Shown here one piece after another: positions 1-5,779 of a stretch of DNA of 5,779 nt. The stretch comes from an uncultured bacterium. Lineage in GTDB: Bacteria > Hydrogenedentota > Hydrogenedentia > Hydrogenedentales > CAITNO01. The first letter of the stretch is position 1. Each line of letters opens with the position of its first letter. Under the pieces are notes generated by a model, which saw only the letters and a list, made by a program, of their open reading frames with translations, made no database searches and was not told the origin of the DNA. A program made the translations under genes and the position numbers. Location: the NCBI GenBank assembly GCA_937923585.1, contig CALDSM010000889.1:1-5779 (forward strand), read 5' to 3'.

Positions 1-1197
1 CAGATGGAGCCATTCCTCCGACGTGTATGCGGCGAGGAAACTCAGTGTGAGCGGCCAGAACAGGTAAAAATGCTCCGTCTGCGGCCAAGGCCATTCCCGC
101 GTCTGCTCCAGCAGGCCGCCCAGAAAGAGCGGCACCGCCCCGAAGGCCAGGGTATTGAGCAGCAACCCCTCCAGACGTCGGCGGCGGTTTTTGCCCGCCA
201 GACGCCGCACGGAAAACCACAGGGCCAGAATCAGCAGGAAGAGTCCGCCCACATGCATGTACAGCGCCGCCCGCGACGCGCCCCCTTCGGGCGCGGCCTG
301 CAGCACGGGATACACCAGATGGGAAAGTTCCGTCCAGACGGGCGTGGTGCCCGGCTTGTCCAGCGCCGCCGGATGCTGCGCCTTGTATTCAATGTACGGG
401 AAGAGCTGGACCGCCACCACGGCCAGACACCCCGCAATCGCGGCGAAGAGCGCGGCATGTGCGCCAAACAGGTGTTTCAGGCGCCGGTCGCGCAGCCGGT
501 ACACCGAGAGCACCAGCAGCAGAAAGGCCATGCCCGCCACCATGGCCTCGGGTGAACCGCCCAGGCCCGCCAGCGCCATCACGAGGGCCAGCATCGGCCA
601 GACGCGGAAATCGCCGAGCAGCAGCCGGTAGGCCCAACCCAGGAGGAGCGGGAACCAGGGCAGCGCATCGGCGAGCGGCTCCAGCGGCTGGGCAAACAGC
701 GGGGCGCTGAACTGAAACACCACCCCCGCCAGCAGGGCCAGGGGAGGTTCGTAATTGAAACGGCGCGCCACGGCATACGCGCAGATGCCCGCAACAAGCA
801 GCTTGAGAAAGATGCTGGCCGTGAGCGCCGCGTTCAAGGGCATCAGGTAGAACGGAATTGAGAACGGGGACAGCGCACGGGTGCGCCACAGCGCAAGGAA
901 GGGCGCGCCAAACCCTTCCAGTGGATTCCAGAGCGGCAGTTCCTGCGCGCGGGCACTCTGCCCGAGACGGGCATACCACGGATAATAGCGGAGCACCAGG
1001 CTGCTTTCCGCCGCCCCATCGGCAATGACCGCGCCGGCCGGCCGCGCCTCCTGCCAGGGAGCCTGGGACAACAACCCCTCAAACGATGCGGGCGCCCCGC
1101 CTTTCGACAACGCCGGGAAAAGCAGAATCAGCGGCGCCACGCAAAGCAGCGCCATGCAAATGAGGCCTTCCAGCCTTGTCAGTTTGGGCACACGCAC
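1..1197 (-). CDS. YfhO/GT-C-like multi-pass membrane protein, 3' end outside window
   Basis: A continuous frame of 399 codons runs off the left edge. Residues 11-30 form a first membrane helix after a basic start. A long extracytoplasmic loop follows, with an Asp at 60, 'YYPWY' at 71-75, 'LPLWNP' at 87-92 and 'GFGAP' at 95-99. About eight more hydrophobic segments come after it, including 'GGSPEAMVAG' and 'QLFPYIEY'. This order of motifs is what I know from YfhO-type GT-C membrane proteins, which use polyprenyl-linked sugars to glycosylate cell-envelope polymers or proteins. The Asp in the first loop is the usual place for a GT-C catalytic acid, but D60 is only a candidate. The start chosen is GTG at 1197, nine bases after GGGA; GTG at 1191 and ATG at 1155 are also in frame. 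An in-frame stop at 1228-1230 limits upstream extension. Family call fairly sure; substrate unknown. Confidence 0.8.
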   Translation of the reverse strand, partial: MRVPKLTRLEGLICMALLCVAPLILLFPALSKGGAPASFEGLLSQAPWQEARPAGAVIADGAAESSLVLRYYPWYARLGQSARAQELPLWNPLEGFGAPFLALWRTRALSPFSIPFYLMPLNAALTASIFLKLLVAGICAYAVARRFNYEPPLALLAGVVFQFSAPLFAQPLEPLADALPWFPLLLGWAYRLLLGDFRVWPMLALVMALAGLGGSPEAMVAGMAFLLLVLSVYRLRDRRLKHLFGAHAALFAAIAGCLAVVAVQLFPYIEYKAQHPAALDKPGTTPVWTELSHLVYPVLQAAPEGGASRAALYMHVGGLFLLILALWFSVRRLAGKNRRRRLEGLLLNTLAFGAVPLFLGGLLEQTREWPWPQTEHFYLFWPLTLSFLAAYTSEEWLHL

Positions 1198-1202
1198 CGA
1201 AC

Positions 1203-1321
1203 TTAATCCCGCGGTTCGTCCGTTTCCTCAAGTAAAGTCTGTGAGACAGGCGCCTTCGCCCGTCGTCCCGGAATCTTCTCTGCAGGCTCACCCTCCACCG
1301 AGGCGGACCGTTGTCCTGCAT
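1203..1321 (-). pseudogene. Remnant of intron-encoded reverse transcriptase/maturase N-terminus
   Basis: In domain IV position, ATG 1319-1321 opens with M-Q-D-N-G. Another frame then continues with 'VEGEPAEKIPGRRAKAPVS' and 'QTLLEETDEPRD' before TAA at 1203-1205. Group II intron reverse transcriptases often begin with a loose, polar leader of this style ending in 'TLMEEVV...NL', just before the first reverse transcriptase motif. Adding one base after the N-G codons would join the two parts, so I read it as a frameshifted leader whose remaining few hundred codons are deleted. The match is by style and position, not by conserved catalytic residues, and none of the YADD region is present. It could instead be chance coding in GC-rich DNA. 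Confidence 0.4.
1207..1210 (-). promoter_or_regulatory. Weak ribosome binding site of the membrane-protein gene
   Basis: Minus-strand GGGA lies nine bases before GTG 1197 and 15 bases before GTG 1191, which favours the 1197 start. A better purine tract, GAGGA at 1225-1229, is about 27 bases upstream of 1197 and too far for normal use. The site sits in, or at the edge of, the intron remnant. Confidence 0.35.
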
Positions 1322-1336
1322 CCCAGGCAAGCCGAC

Positions 1337-1365
1337 AGTATAGCGAACGCGCCCCCCCCTGTGCA
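1337..1365 (-). promoter_or_regulatory. Possible sigma-70 promoter for the membrane-protein gene
   Basis: On the minus strand TGCACA (1360-1365) and TATACT (1337-1342) are 17 bases apart; they match 4/6 and 5/6 of the usual -35 and -10 hexamers. The spacer is mostly G (an eight-G run) and GC, which is unusual. The site is about 140 bases upstream of GTG 1197, inside domain IV of the intron remnant, and would drive only the left-hand gene. AT-rich hexamers are rare here, which adds a little weight, but such matches also occur by chance. Confidence 0.22.
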
Positions 1366-1405
1366 TCCGCGCGCACCGCGCGCATCGCCGCGCGAAATCA
1401 ATGAA

Positions 1406-1458
1406 GGATTCGGCCCTTCTACGCCAAAGTCGGATACTATACCATGGCCTCTGCTGAC
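1406..1458 (-). ncRNA. Group II intron domain II-III junction and domain III block
   Basis: 'GTCAGCAGAGGCCATGGTA' (ending near 1440) closely matches the hallmark 'GTCAGCAGAAGTCATAGTA' that precedes domain III in IIC introns. About 20 bases later 'GAAGGGCCGAAT' matches the domain III element 'GAAGGACGGAAC'. The order and short spacing are as expected. In complete introns domain IV and the reverse transcriptase reading frame start just after this point, which is where this copy begins to degenerate. Confidence 0.75.
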
Positions 1459-1681
1459 TCCTGCCCGTCCGTCGAACAACGTTCCCGTTGTCCCAGTCCG
1501 GTTCCTCCGGACAGATGCACCGGCCTCTCAGGATAGGACGCAACCCTTTCCGCCGGGCCTCGCCGGATTTGCCACAGTGCGTGTCCGAATGGTTATTGGG
1601 CGTCGCCATCCATTGCCGGCTTACCCCACCGCTCCGGCCTCTTATCCGGGTTCTGTTTGCCGAATCCGGCTTTTGCGTCCA

Positions 1682-1714
1682 GCTTCCTTCGGACCCCGCC
1701 TCGCGGCGACACCC
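1682..1714 (-). ncRNA. Group IIC intron domain I conserved core
   Basis: This 33-base block contains 'GGGTGTCGCCGCGAGG' followed by 'GGTCCGAAGGAAGC'. It aligns without gaps, from memory, to the domain I segment of the O. iheyensis intron that reads 'GGGTGTCCGTGGCGACATGG' and then 'AATCTGAAGGAAGC'. It is the strongest single piece of evidence that this spacer is intron RNA and not a protein-coding region. The following 'GGACGCAAA' also fits. Function is inferred from the family: it folds the ribozyme scaffold, now without its catalytic domain V. Confidence 0.8.
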
Positions 1715-1799
1715 TTGCTCCTGGCTAGTAGTCCCCGCCATCAGGCCTGCTGGGGACTTGAACCCCTTAGATTCGCGCGGTGCCTGGCACATGAGGCTG

Positions 1800-1827
1800 C
1801 CCCCCCCGCCGCTGGGGCGGGGGGCCC
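1800..1827 (-). terminator. GC-rich terminator-like hairpin, target of the intron
   Basis: On the minus strand CCCCCCGCC (1816-1824) pairs with GGCGGGGGG (1802-1810) around a CCAGC loop, a nine-base perfect GC stem. Flanking TGC/GCA and TGAG/CTCA segments could extend it imperfectly. It starts about 60 bases after the stop of the large gene and is followed by 'GCAGCCTC' and not by a T run. IIC introns insert just after terminator stems, so the T-rich tail may have been displaced to the missing 3' side. I infer it ended transcription of the large gene. Confidence 0.55.
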
Positions 1828-1855
1828 GCACTCAAGTCAGTCTTCAAGGCCTGTC

Positions 1856-1870
1856 TCCGCCTGGGGCGGA
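1856..1870 (-). other. Small hairpin just after the large gene
   Basis: TCCGCC and GGCGGA form a six-base stem with a three-base loop, 13 bases after the TAA of the large gene. There is no T tract. It may be a minor RNA-stabilising or pausing structure in the 3' untranslated region, upstream of the larger hairpin. Confidence 0.3.
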
Positions 1871-1883
1871 ATCAAGTCCTATC

Positions 1884-4800
1884 TTACGGGGAGACCACGC
1901 TGAACGTGCTGTTACTGTAGTCGTCGTAAATCAGCGTGCCCGTAGTCGGGTAGGACAGTGACATGACCTCAATCCTGTAGTTGCCACCCAGCGCCTGGCC
2001 CGCGGGGATGTCCCACGTCCACGTGCCCGCCGACATCGCCACGCTGCTTGCCAGCGTGGTCTTTGTGGAGCCGTTCCACAAGAAAATGCGCACACTGCCG
2101 GGCAGCGAATGCGACGACCACGTGATCGCGTGCGAAGTGCCGCGCGCCCACGACTCGCCGCCGTTCGGCGACGTCACCGTCAGCGACGGAACCGCATCGC
2201 CCACGTAGAAGTACGCGTTGCTGTAGTCCTCGTACGCGGGGAGCGCAATGGACTGGATGTAGACCCGGTAGTCGGGAGCAAGCACACCCGGAACGTTCCA
2301 CGTGTAACCCGTCGCCCCGCTCGACGCCGGAAGCTGCGCAAGGAGCGGGCCGCGGGTCGTGCCGATGTACGAGTAGATGCGCACGTCGCCCACAATCGCG
2401 TTTGACGACCACGTGATCCGCCTCATGGACCCCGGAACCAGCACCTCGCCGCCGTTCGGCGATGTCACCGCAAGCGACCGGGCGTAACTGTTGATCGAGA
2501 AATAGTTGTTGCTGTAGTCGTGCAGCAGCGGGTCCACGATCGGAAGAATGCGAATGCGGTAGTAGTCGCCTGCCGTCTGCGCCGCAGGCACCGTCCACGC
2601 GTACGTGCCCGCCGACACCGGCACACCGGTCACGATGGTCAGGACTCGCTTGGCATCCACGTTCTGCACACCGCGCCACAGGTAGATGTTGCAGTTGCCC
2701 GCCACCGCGTTCGACGTCCACGTGATGTTGTGCGACGAGCCCGGGGCCCACAGTTCCAGACCATTCGGGGAGGTGACCGTGATACCGGCCGGCGCCGTAC
2801 CGTTGCCAATCAGGAAGAATGCGTTGCTCCAGTCCTCACAGGCCGCGTCCACAGCCGACCGGGCAAAGATGCGGTACTGGTGGCCCGGCGTGTTCGGAAC
2901 TGTCCAGTTCCACGTTCCGTTCGCAATCGGCACGTCAGCCAGTGTGCCCACCAGATCGTTCGCGAGGTACAGATACAGCCTCACATTTCCGTTCAGCGTC
3001 GTGGAAGTCCACGTGATCGCGCGCGTCGAACCCGGCACCCACTGTTCGCCGCCGTTCGGAGACGTTACCCTCACCGACGGACCTGTTGTCCCGATGCTGA
3101 AGTCCGCGCTGCTGCGGTCTGTAAACGCACCGTCCGTGAGCGATACCACCTCAACCTGGTAGTTGTTGCCCGGCGTGTTCGGAACTGTCCACGCGTAGCT
3201 GCCCGCCGATATCGCCATCGAGCTTACCAGCGTGCTCTGCGTCGCGCCGGTGTACAGGTAAATGCGCACGTTGCCGGCAAGCGCGCTCGACGTCCAGGTG
3301 ATGTTCCGCGTGGTGCCCGGCGCCCACAGTTCGCCGCCGTTCGGCGAGGTCAACGCCAGCGCCGGAGGCGCGGTGCCGACGGCGAAGTTGTTGTTGCTGT
3401 CGTCCGTAATCGCCGTCACCTCGAGCGATTTCACCATGATCTTGAACTTGTTGCCCGCAAGGCCCGCCGGAACCGTCCAGTTCACCATGCCAAGGGATGC
3501 CGGGACTACATTGCTGATGATGTGGGTGCCGCCGTACATTGCGCCGTTGTCGTACAGGTAGACGCGCACTCCGAAAGTCGGGTTTGTCAGACCCACAGAC
3601 GTCCACGTGATCGCGTGCGTCGAACCCGGAGCCCACGTCTCGCCGCCGTTCGGCGATGTCAGCGTGATTGACTGTACGGTCATGGTCACGACGTTGTCCG
3701 AGCCCGTTGACGGCATGTTGTAGACGCCCGACGCGTTCGTGCAGACACCGCCCGGGATCGAGGGTATCAGCGTGCCGTTGGTGCAGTTCGACACCGTTAT
3801 GGTGTACACCGCGCCGCTGCCGCTCACGCTGCCCGTCACGCCCGCGGCCGTGCCGCCCCACGCAATATCGCTCCAGGTGAAACCCGTCACGGGTTCACTG
3901 AACACCGCCGTGAAAGTGATTGGGACCGTCCACGCCGGGTCAACCTGGCCCACGGCCTGGTTAACCGTCACCGTCGGCGGCGGCGTGTTCCAGAACTCAA
4001 CCAGCCCCTGTGCCGCGTAACCGTCCACTGTGGTAAACGCGCCCGACCCGAACAGCGCGTCTTCCGTCAGCGAAAACGACGCCACCGCCGCGTTCGCCGT
4101 GTGCGACCAGGATGTCACCGTCCCGCCCGATGTCAGCGCCGCGAAGCAGCGGCGTGTCTGTCCGCCGATCATCGAGAACGCGCCGCCTGCGTAAACCGTG
4201 TCGCAGTTCGCTGCAAGCGCCTTCACGGCGCCGTTCGCAGAACTGAACAGGCTCACGTTCATCGTGCCAAGGTCAACCGCCTCGATGCGGTCCGCCTCGC
4301 CGACGTACAGCGTCGTGCCCGTGAGCGCCAGCGACTGCGCCGCCCCGCCAAGACCGGCAACCGGGCCCGCCAACGTCCAGCCAACCACGTAGTACTCCCA
4401 TACCGACCCGCCGCTTGTCAGAAACAGCGTCGTGTCTGTGGTCGCAAGACCGGTCACACCGGTCACGCCCGTAAGCACCTGCGCCGAGGTCGCCGTGGCA
4501 ATGCCCACCTCGTCCACGAAGTTGGCGCCGCCCGCGTACAGCGTCGCGCCGTCTGCGGAAAGCGCAAGGGACGTCACCGCGCCCGTCGGCACCGGCTTCC
4601 AGTTCAAGACCGTGCCGGTTGCAAGGTCCACCGCCGCAAGGTTCGTCCAGCCGGAGCCGGAACCGCCCGCAGCGCCAGCCCAGGTGAAACTGCCGCCGAT
4701 GTACAGCGTGTCCGCGGTGGCCGCCATGGCGCTCACCGTGCCGTTTGTCGCCCACGGGACAACCCGCTGCACCGCGGCCGAGTAGTCGAACGCCGCCAGC

Positions 4801-5779
4801 GTGATGTTCGCCGTGCAGGTCGCCGTGTTCAACGCGCCGTCCGTCACCGAGATCGTGACCATGTGCGCCCCGGCACCGCTGATTACCGTGCCCGCCGCCG
4901 GGCTCTGGGTGACCACGAGGCTGCCCGAGGGCGTGACATCGTCCGTCGCCGTAACCTGCGGAACCAGGTTCGGAACCGCCGCGTTGCACAGCGCATCCGC
5001 CGCAACCGTCTGGTCGACCGCGCAGTGCGTGATCACCGGCGGATGGTCTATGAAGGTCACCTGCACCACGCGCGTAACCTCCGCCGCGGCATGCGTGCCG
5101 TCAGTCACGTTGTAGGTGATCGTGTGGAATCCCGGCGAAGACGTGTTCACCGGAAGGCCCGTGATGACGATGCTCGCCGTCAGGTCGCCCGCGCACGCAT
5201 CGTTTGCCGTGGCACCCTCGTCGGTGTACGGCAGGCCAAGGTCCGTCTGCACCGGCGTGCCTCCCAGCAGCGTGGTCACCGGGGCCAGCGTGTCGGAAAC
5301 CGTCACCACGCGCGTCACCGCATCCGCGGCGCGAACACCGTCGGTCGCACTGTAGGCCAGCGTGTACAAGCCGGGAGCGGACGTGTCAACCGAGCCGTCC
5401 GTCGTCACGGCCACAAAGCCCACACACGCGTCAACCGCGGTCGCGCCCGCGTCGCTGTACGTGTCGCCGCACTCGACCGCCACCGAGGAGGTACCCGCCA
5501 TTGTGATCACCGGGGCCATCGTGTCGGTCACGTACACCACGCGCGTCACCGCATCCGCAAAGCGCACGCCGTCCGTCGCAATGTAGGTCAGCGTGTAGGT
5601 GCCGGGCACGCCCGTGTTCACCGAGCCATCCGTCGTCACTGTCACGGAACCCACGCACGCGTCAACCGCGGTCGCGCCCGCGTCGCTGTACGTGCCGCCG
5701 CACTCGACCGCCACCGGGGAGGTGCCCGCCATTGTGATCACCGGGGCCATCGTGTCGGTCACGTACACCACGCGCGTCA
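1884..5779 (-). CDS. Large multidomain secreted/surface protein (DUF5011, HYR-like, propeller-like, Ig-like, six KNH-like repeats), 5' end outside window
   Basis: There are 1297 complete codons in the window and the frame continues past the right edge, so the true start and any signal peptide are not seen; a GTG at 5771 is an internal Val. Modules, numbered from the first full codon: 8-84 and 85-161, two near-identical DUF5011 (Cry22-type Ig) repeats with a Cys pair ('VECG...DAC'); 162-241, a third, diverged one; 242-327, a HYR-like domain; 328-598, a propeller-like region with motifs such as 'TLYIGGSFT' and 'VYAGGAFSMIGGQ'; 599-702, a bacterial Ig-like domain ('VFSEPVTGF'); 703-1297, six Kre9/KNH-like domains. 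The chain ends 'DDYSNSTFSVVSP' with no LPXTG, PEP-CTERM, type IX sorting domain or membrane helix. Likely role: extracellular adhesion or carbohydrate/protein contact, inferred from modules only. Stop TAA at 1884-1886. Confidence 0.9.
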   Translation of the reverse strand, partial: TRVVYVTDTMAPVITMAGTSPVAVECGGTYSDAGATAVDACVGSVTVTTDGSVNTGVPGTYTLTYIATDGVRFADAVTRVVYVTDTMAPVITMAGTSSVAVECGDTYSDAGATAVDACVGFVAVTTDGSVDTSAPGLYTLAYSATDGVRAADAVTRVVTVSDTLAPVTTLLGGTPVQTDLGLPYTDEGATANDACAGDLTASIVITGLPVNTSSPGFHTITYNVTDGTHAAAEVTRVVQVTFIDHPPVITHCAVDQTVAADALCNAAVPNLVPQVTATDDVTPSGSLVVTQSPAAGTVISGAGAHMVTISVTDGALNTATCTANITLAAFDYSAAVQRVVPWATNGTVSAMAATADTLYIGGSFTWAGAAGGSGSGWTNLAAVDLATGTVLNWKPVPTGAVTSLALSADGATLYAGGANFVDEVGIATATSAQVLTGVTGVTGLATTDTTLFLTSGGSVWEYYVVGWTLAGPVAGLGGAAQSLALTGTTLYVGEADRIEAVDLGTMNVSLFSSANGAVKALAANCDTVYAGGAFSMIGGQTRRCFAALTSGGTVTSWSHTANAAVASFSLTEDALFGSGAFTTVDGYAAQGLVEFWNTPPPTVTVNQAVGQVDPAWTVPITFTAVFSEPVTGFTWSDIAWGGTAAGVTGSVSGSGAVYTITVSNCTNGTLIPSIPGGVCTNASGVYNMPSTGSDNVVTMTVQSITLTSPNGGETWAPGSTHAITWTSVGLTNPTFGVRVYLYDNGAMYGGTHIISNVVPASLGMVNWTVPAGLAGNKFKIMVKSLEVTAITDDSNNNFAVGTAPPALALTSPNGGELWAPGTTRNITWTSSALAGNVRIYLYTGATQSTLVSSMAISAGSYAWTVPNTPGNNYQVEVVSLTDGAFTDRSSADFSIGTTGPSVRVTSPNGGEQWVPGSTRAITWTSTTLNGNVRLYLYLANDLVGTLADVPIANGTWNWTVPNTPGHQYRIFARSAVDAACEDWSNAFFLIGNGTAPAGITVTSPNGLELWAPGSSHNITWTSNAVAGNCNIYLWRGVQNVDAKRVLTIVTGVPVSAGTYAWTVPAAQTAGDYYRIRILPIVDPLLHDYSNNYFSINSYARSLAVTSPNGGEVLVPGSMRRITWSSNAIVGDVRIYSYIGTTRGPLLAQLPASSGATGYTWNVPGVLAPDYRVYIQSIALPAYEDYSNAYFYVGDAVPSLTVTSPNGGESWARGTSHAITWSSHSLPGSVRIFLWNGSTKTTLASSVAMSAGTWTWDIPAGQALGGNYRIEVMSLSYPTTGTLIYDDYSNSTFSVVSP
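1887..3671 (-). repeat. Six tandem Kre9/KNH-like domain repeats
   Basis: Six in-frame units begin at 3671, 3362, 3077, 2786, 2477 and 2186 and are 103, 95, 97, 103, 97 and 100 residues long. Each opens with 'TSPNGGE.W.PG...ITW.S', then 'V.IYLY', a 'G.Y.WTVP' strand and closes with 'DYSN..F.I'. Unit 4 has 'NGLE' in place of 'NGGE' and unit 5 'VLV' in place of the Trp segment. The opening segment is conserved in DNA as well as protein, while the middle of each unit has diverged strongly, so the array is old and not recently expanded. These are Ig-fold modules known from fungal wall proteins and from bacterial secreted proteins. Confidence 0.85.
5055..5779 (-). repeat. DUF5011 tandem repeats of 231 bp, continuing past the window
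   Basis: Units run 5756-5526 and 5525-5295 (77 residues each), then a diverged 80-residue unit 5294-5055. Comparing 5652-5779 with 5421-5548 I count four differences in 128 positions, so the first two units are a recent duplication. The last bases of the window are already the end of another copy ('TRVVYVT'), so at least one more lies outside. Each unit reads 'DT.APV', 'VECG.TYSDAGATAVDACVG', 'TDGSV', 'G.YTL.Y.ATDGV' and 'VTRVV'; the third lacks the first Cys. Confidence 0.85.

Larger units (their letters stand above)
1203..1792 (-). mobile_element. 3'-truncated group II intron remnant, class C (IIC) type
   Basis: The minus strand reads like the 5' half of a bacterial IIC intron. Recognisable pieces, compared from memory with the O. 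iheyensis intron, are: the 5' end 'TGTGCCAGGCA' (1781-1791; reference GTGTGCCCGGCA); a GGGG/CCCC hairpin (1752-1766); the domain I core (1682-1714); 'CAATGGATG' near 1612; a 6-bp hairpin with GGAA tetraloop (1476-1491) and a 6-bp hairpin (1496-1512); 'GTCAGCAGAGGCCATGGTA' ahead of domain III (to 1458); and 'GAAGGGCCGAAT' (1408-1419). Domain IV and traces of the intron protein follow, after which the element is lost: I find no domain V or VI and no reverse transcriptase core. It lies 8-10 bases past a strong hairpin, the typical IIC target. The downstream boundary (1203) is approximate. It should be unable to splice or move. Confidence 0.8.

Noticed and set aside
4..555. Plus-strand frame of 183 codons at the left edge, and minus-strand frames 389-979 and 843-1082.
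   Set aside because: They overlap the YfhO-like reading frame, which has membrane helices and family motifs throughout. The alternatives show neither.
1752..1766. tRNA-like T-arm: GGGG-TTCAAGT-CCCC on the minus strand.
   Set aside because: No acceptor stem, anticodon arm or D-arm fits around it. The same hairpin position exists in domain I of IIC introns (AGGGTGAGAGTCCC in O. iheyensis).
1079..1831. A 250-codon open frame on the minus strand across the spacer, with an overlapping 292-codon plus-strand frame (1025-1903).
   Set aside because: Both cross the intron RNA core, the hairpin and the start of the membrane-protein gene. Their products are Arg/Pro-rich with no domain pattern, and the DNA is explained better as structured intron RNA.
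2520..3671. Long plus-strand open frame (383 codons) opposite the KNH-like repeats, and several others opposite the large gene.
   Set aside because: They are antisense frames of a GC-rich repetitive gene: Arg/His/Val-rich, periodic with the repeats and without recognisable domains. The minus frame has clear, ordered domains.
1887..3671. Regularly spaced 'cgccgttcggcga' blocks resembling a CRISPR or other non-coding repeat array.
   Set aside because: The spacing is about 285-309 bases, the blocks are in frame and encode 'SPNGG'. They are protein-domain repeats.
5769..5771. GTG as the start codon of the large gene.
   Set aside because: The frame is open to the window edge and reads T-R-V-V-Y-V, the end of another repeat unit, so this Val is internal.

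Overview
This is a GC-rich window (clearly above 60% by eye) in which everything I can support lies on the minus strand. It holds a long secreted or surface mosaic protein gene at the right (1884-5779, upstream end beyond the window), a short intergenic stretch with a terminator-like hairpin and the remains of a group II intron (about 1203-1870), and the first part of a multi-pass membrane protein gene at the left (1-1197, downstream end beyond the window).

The large protein is built from repeated extracellular modules. In order these are DUF5011/Cry22-type Ig-like repeats, a HYR-like domain, a run of about six beta-propeller-like motifs, one bacterial Ig-like domain of the 'VFSEPVTGF' type, and six tandem Kre9/KNH-like domains ('TSPNGGE.W..G...ITW'). 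It stops right after the last module with no visible anchor. The membrane protein looks like a YfhO/GT-C type glycosyltransferase-like protein. Mosaic proteins of this kind together with YfhO-like proteins suit large-genome, GC-rich environmental bacteria such as the PVC group, Hydrogenedentota or Myxococcota. No marker gene is present, so the lineage is a guess.

The most interesting part is the spacer between the genes. Read on the minus strand, about 1792 down to 1406 matches what I remember of the 5' half (domains I-III) of bacterial class C (IIC) group II introns such as that of Oceanobacillus iheyensis. It sits 8-10 nt downstream of a very GC-rich hairpin, the usual target of IIC introns. 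Domain IV begins, and what looks like the first few dozen codons of the intron reverse transcriptase follows, frameshifted. The element then stops. The rest of the reverse transcriptase and domains V and VI are absent, and the membrane-protein gene starts within about 10 nt of the last recognisable piece. This looks like a 3'-deleted intron fossil that also carries a non-consensus first base.

The two protein genes have no evident functional link. The terminator-like hairpin separates them, and the intron remnant may now supply the leader, and perhaps the promoter, of the membrane-protein gene. I see no CRISPR array, tRNA, rRNA or other mobile element.
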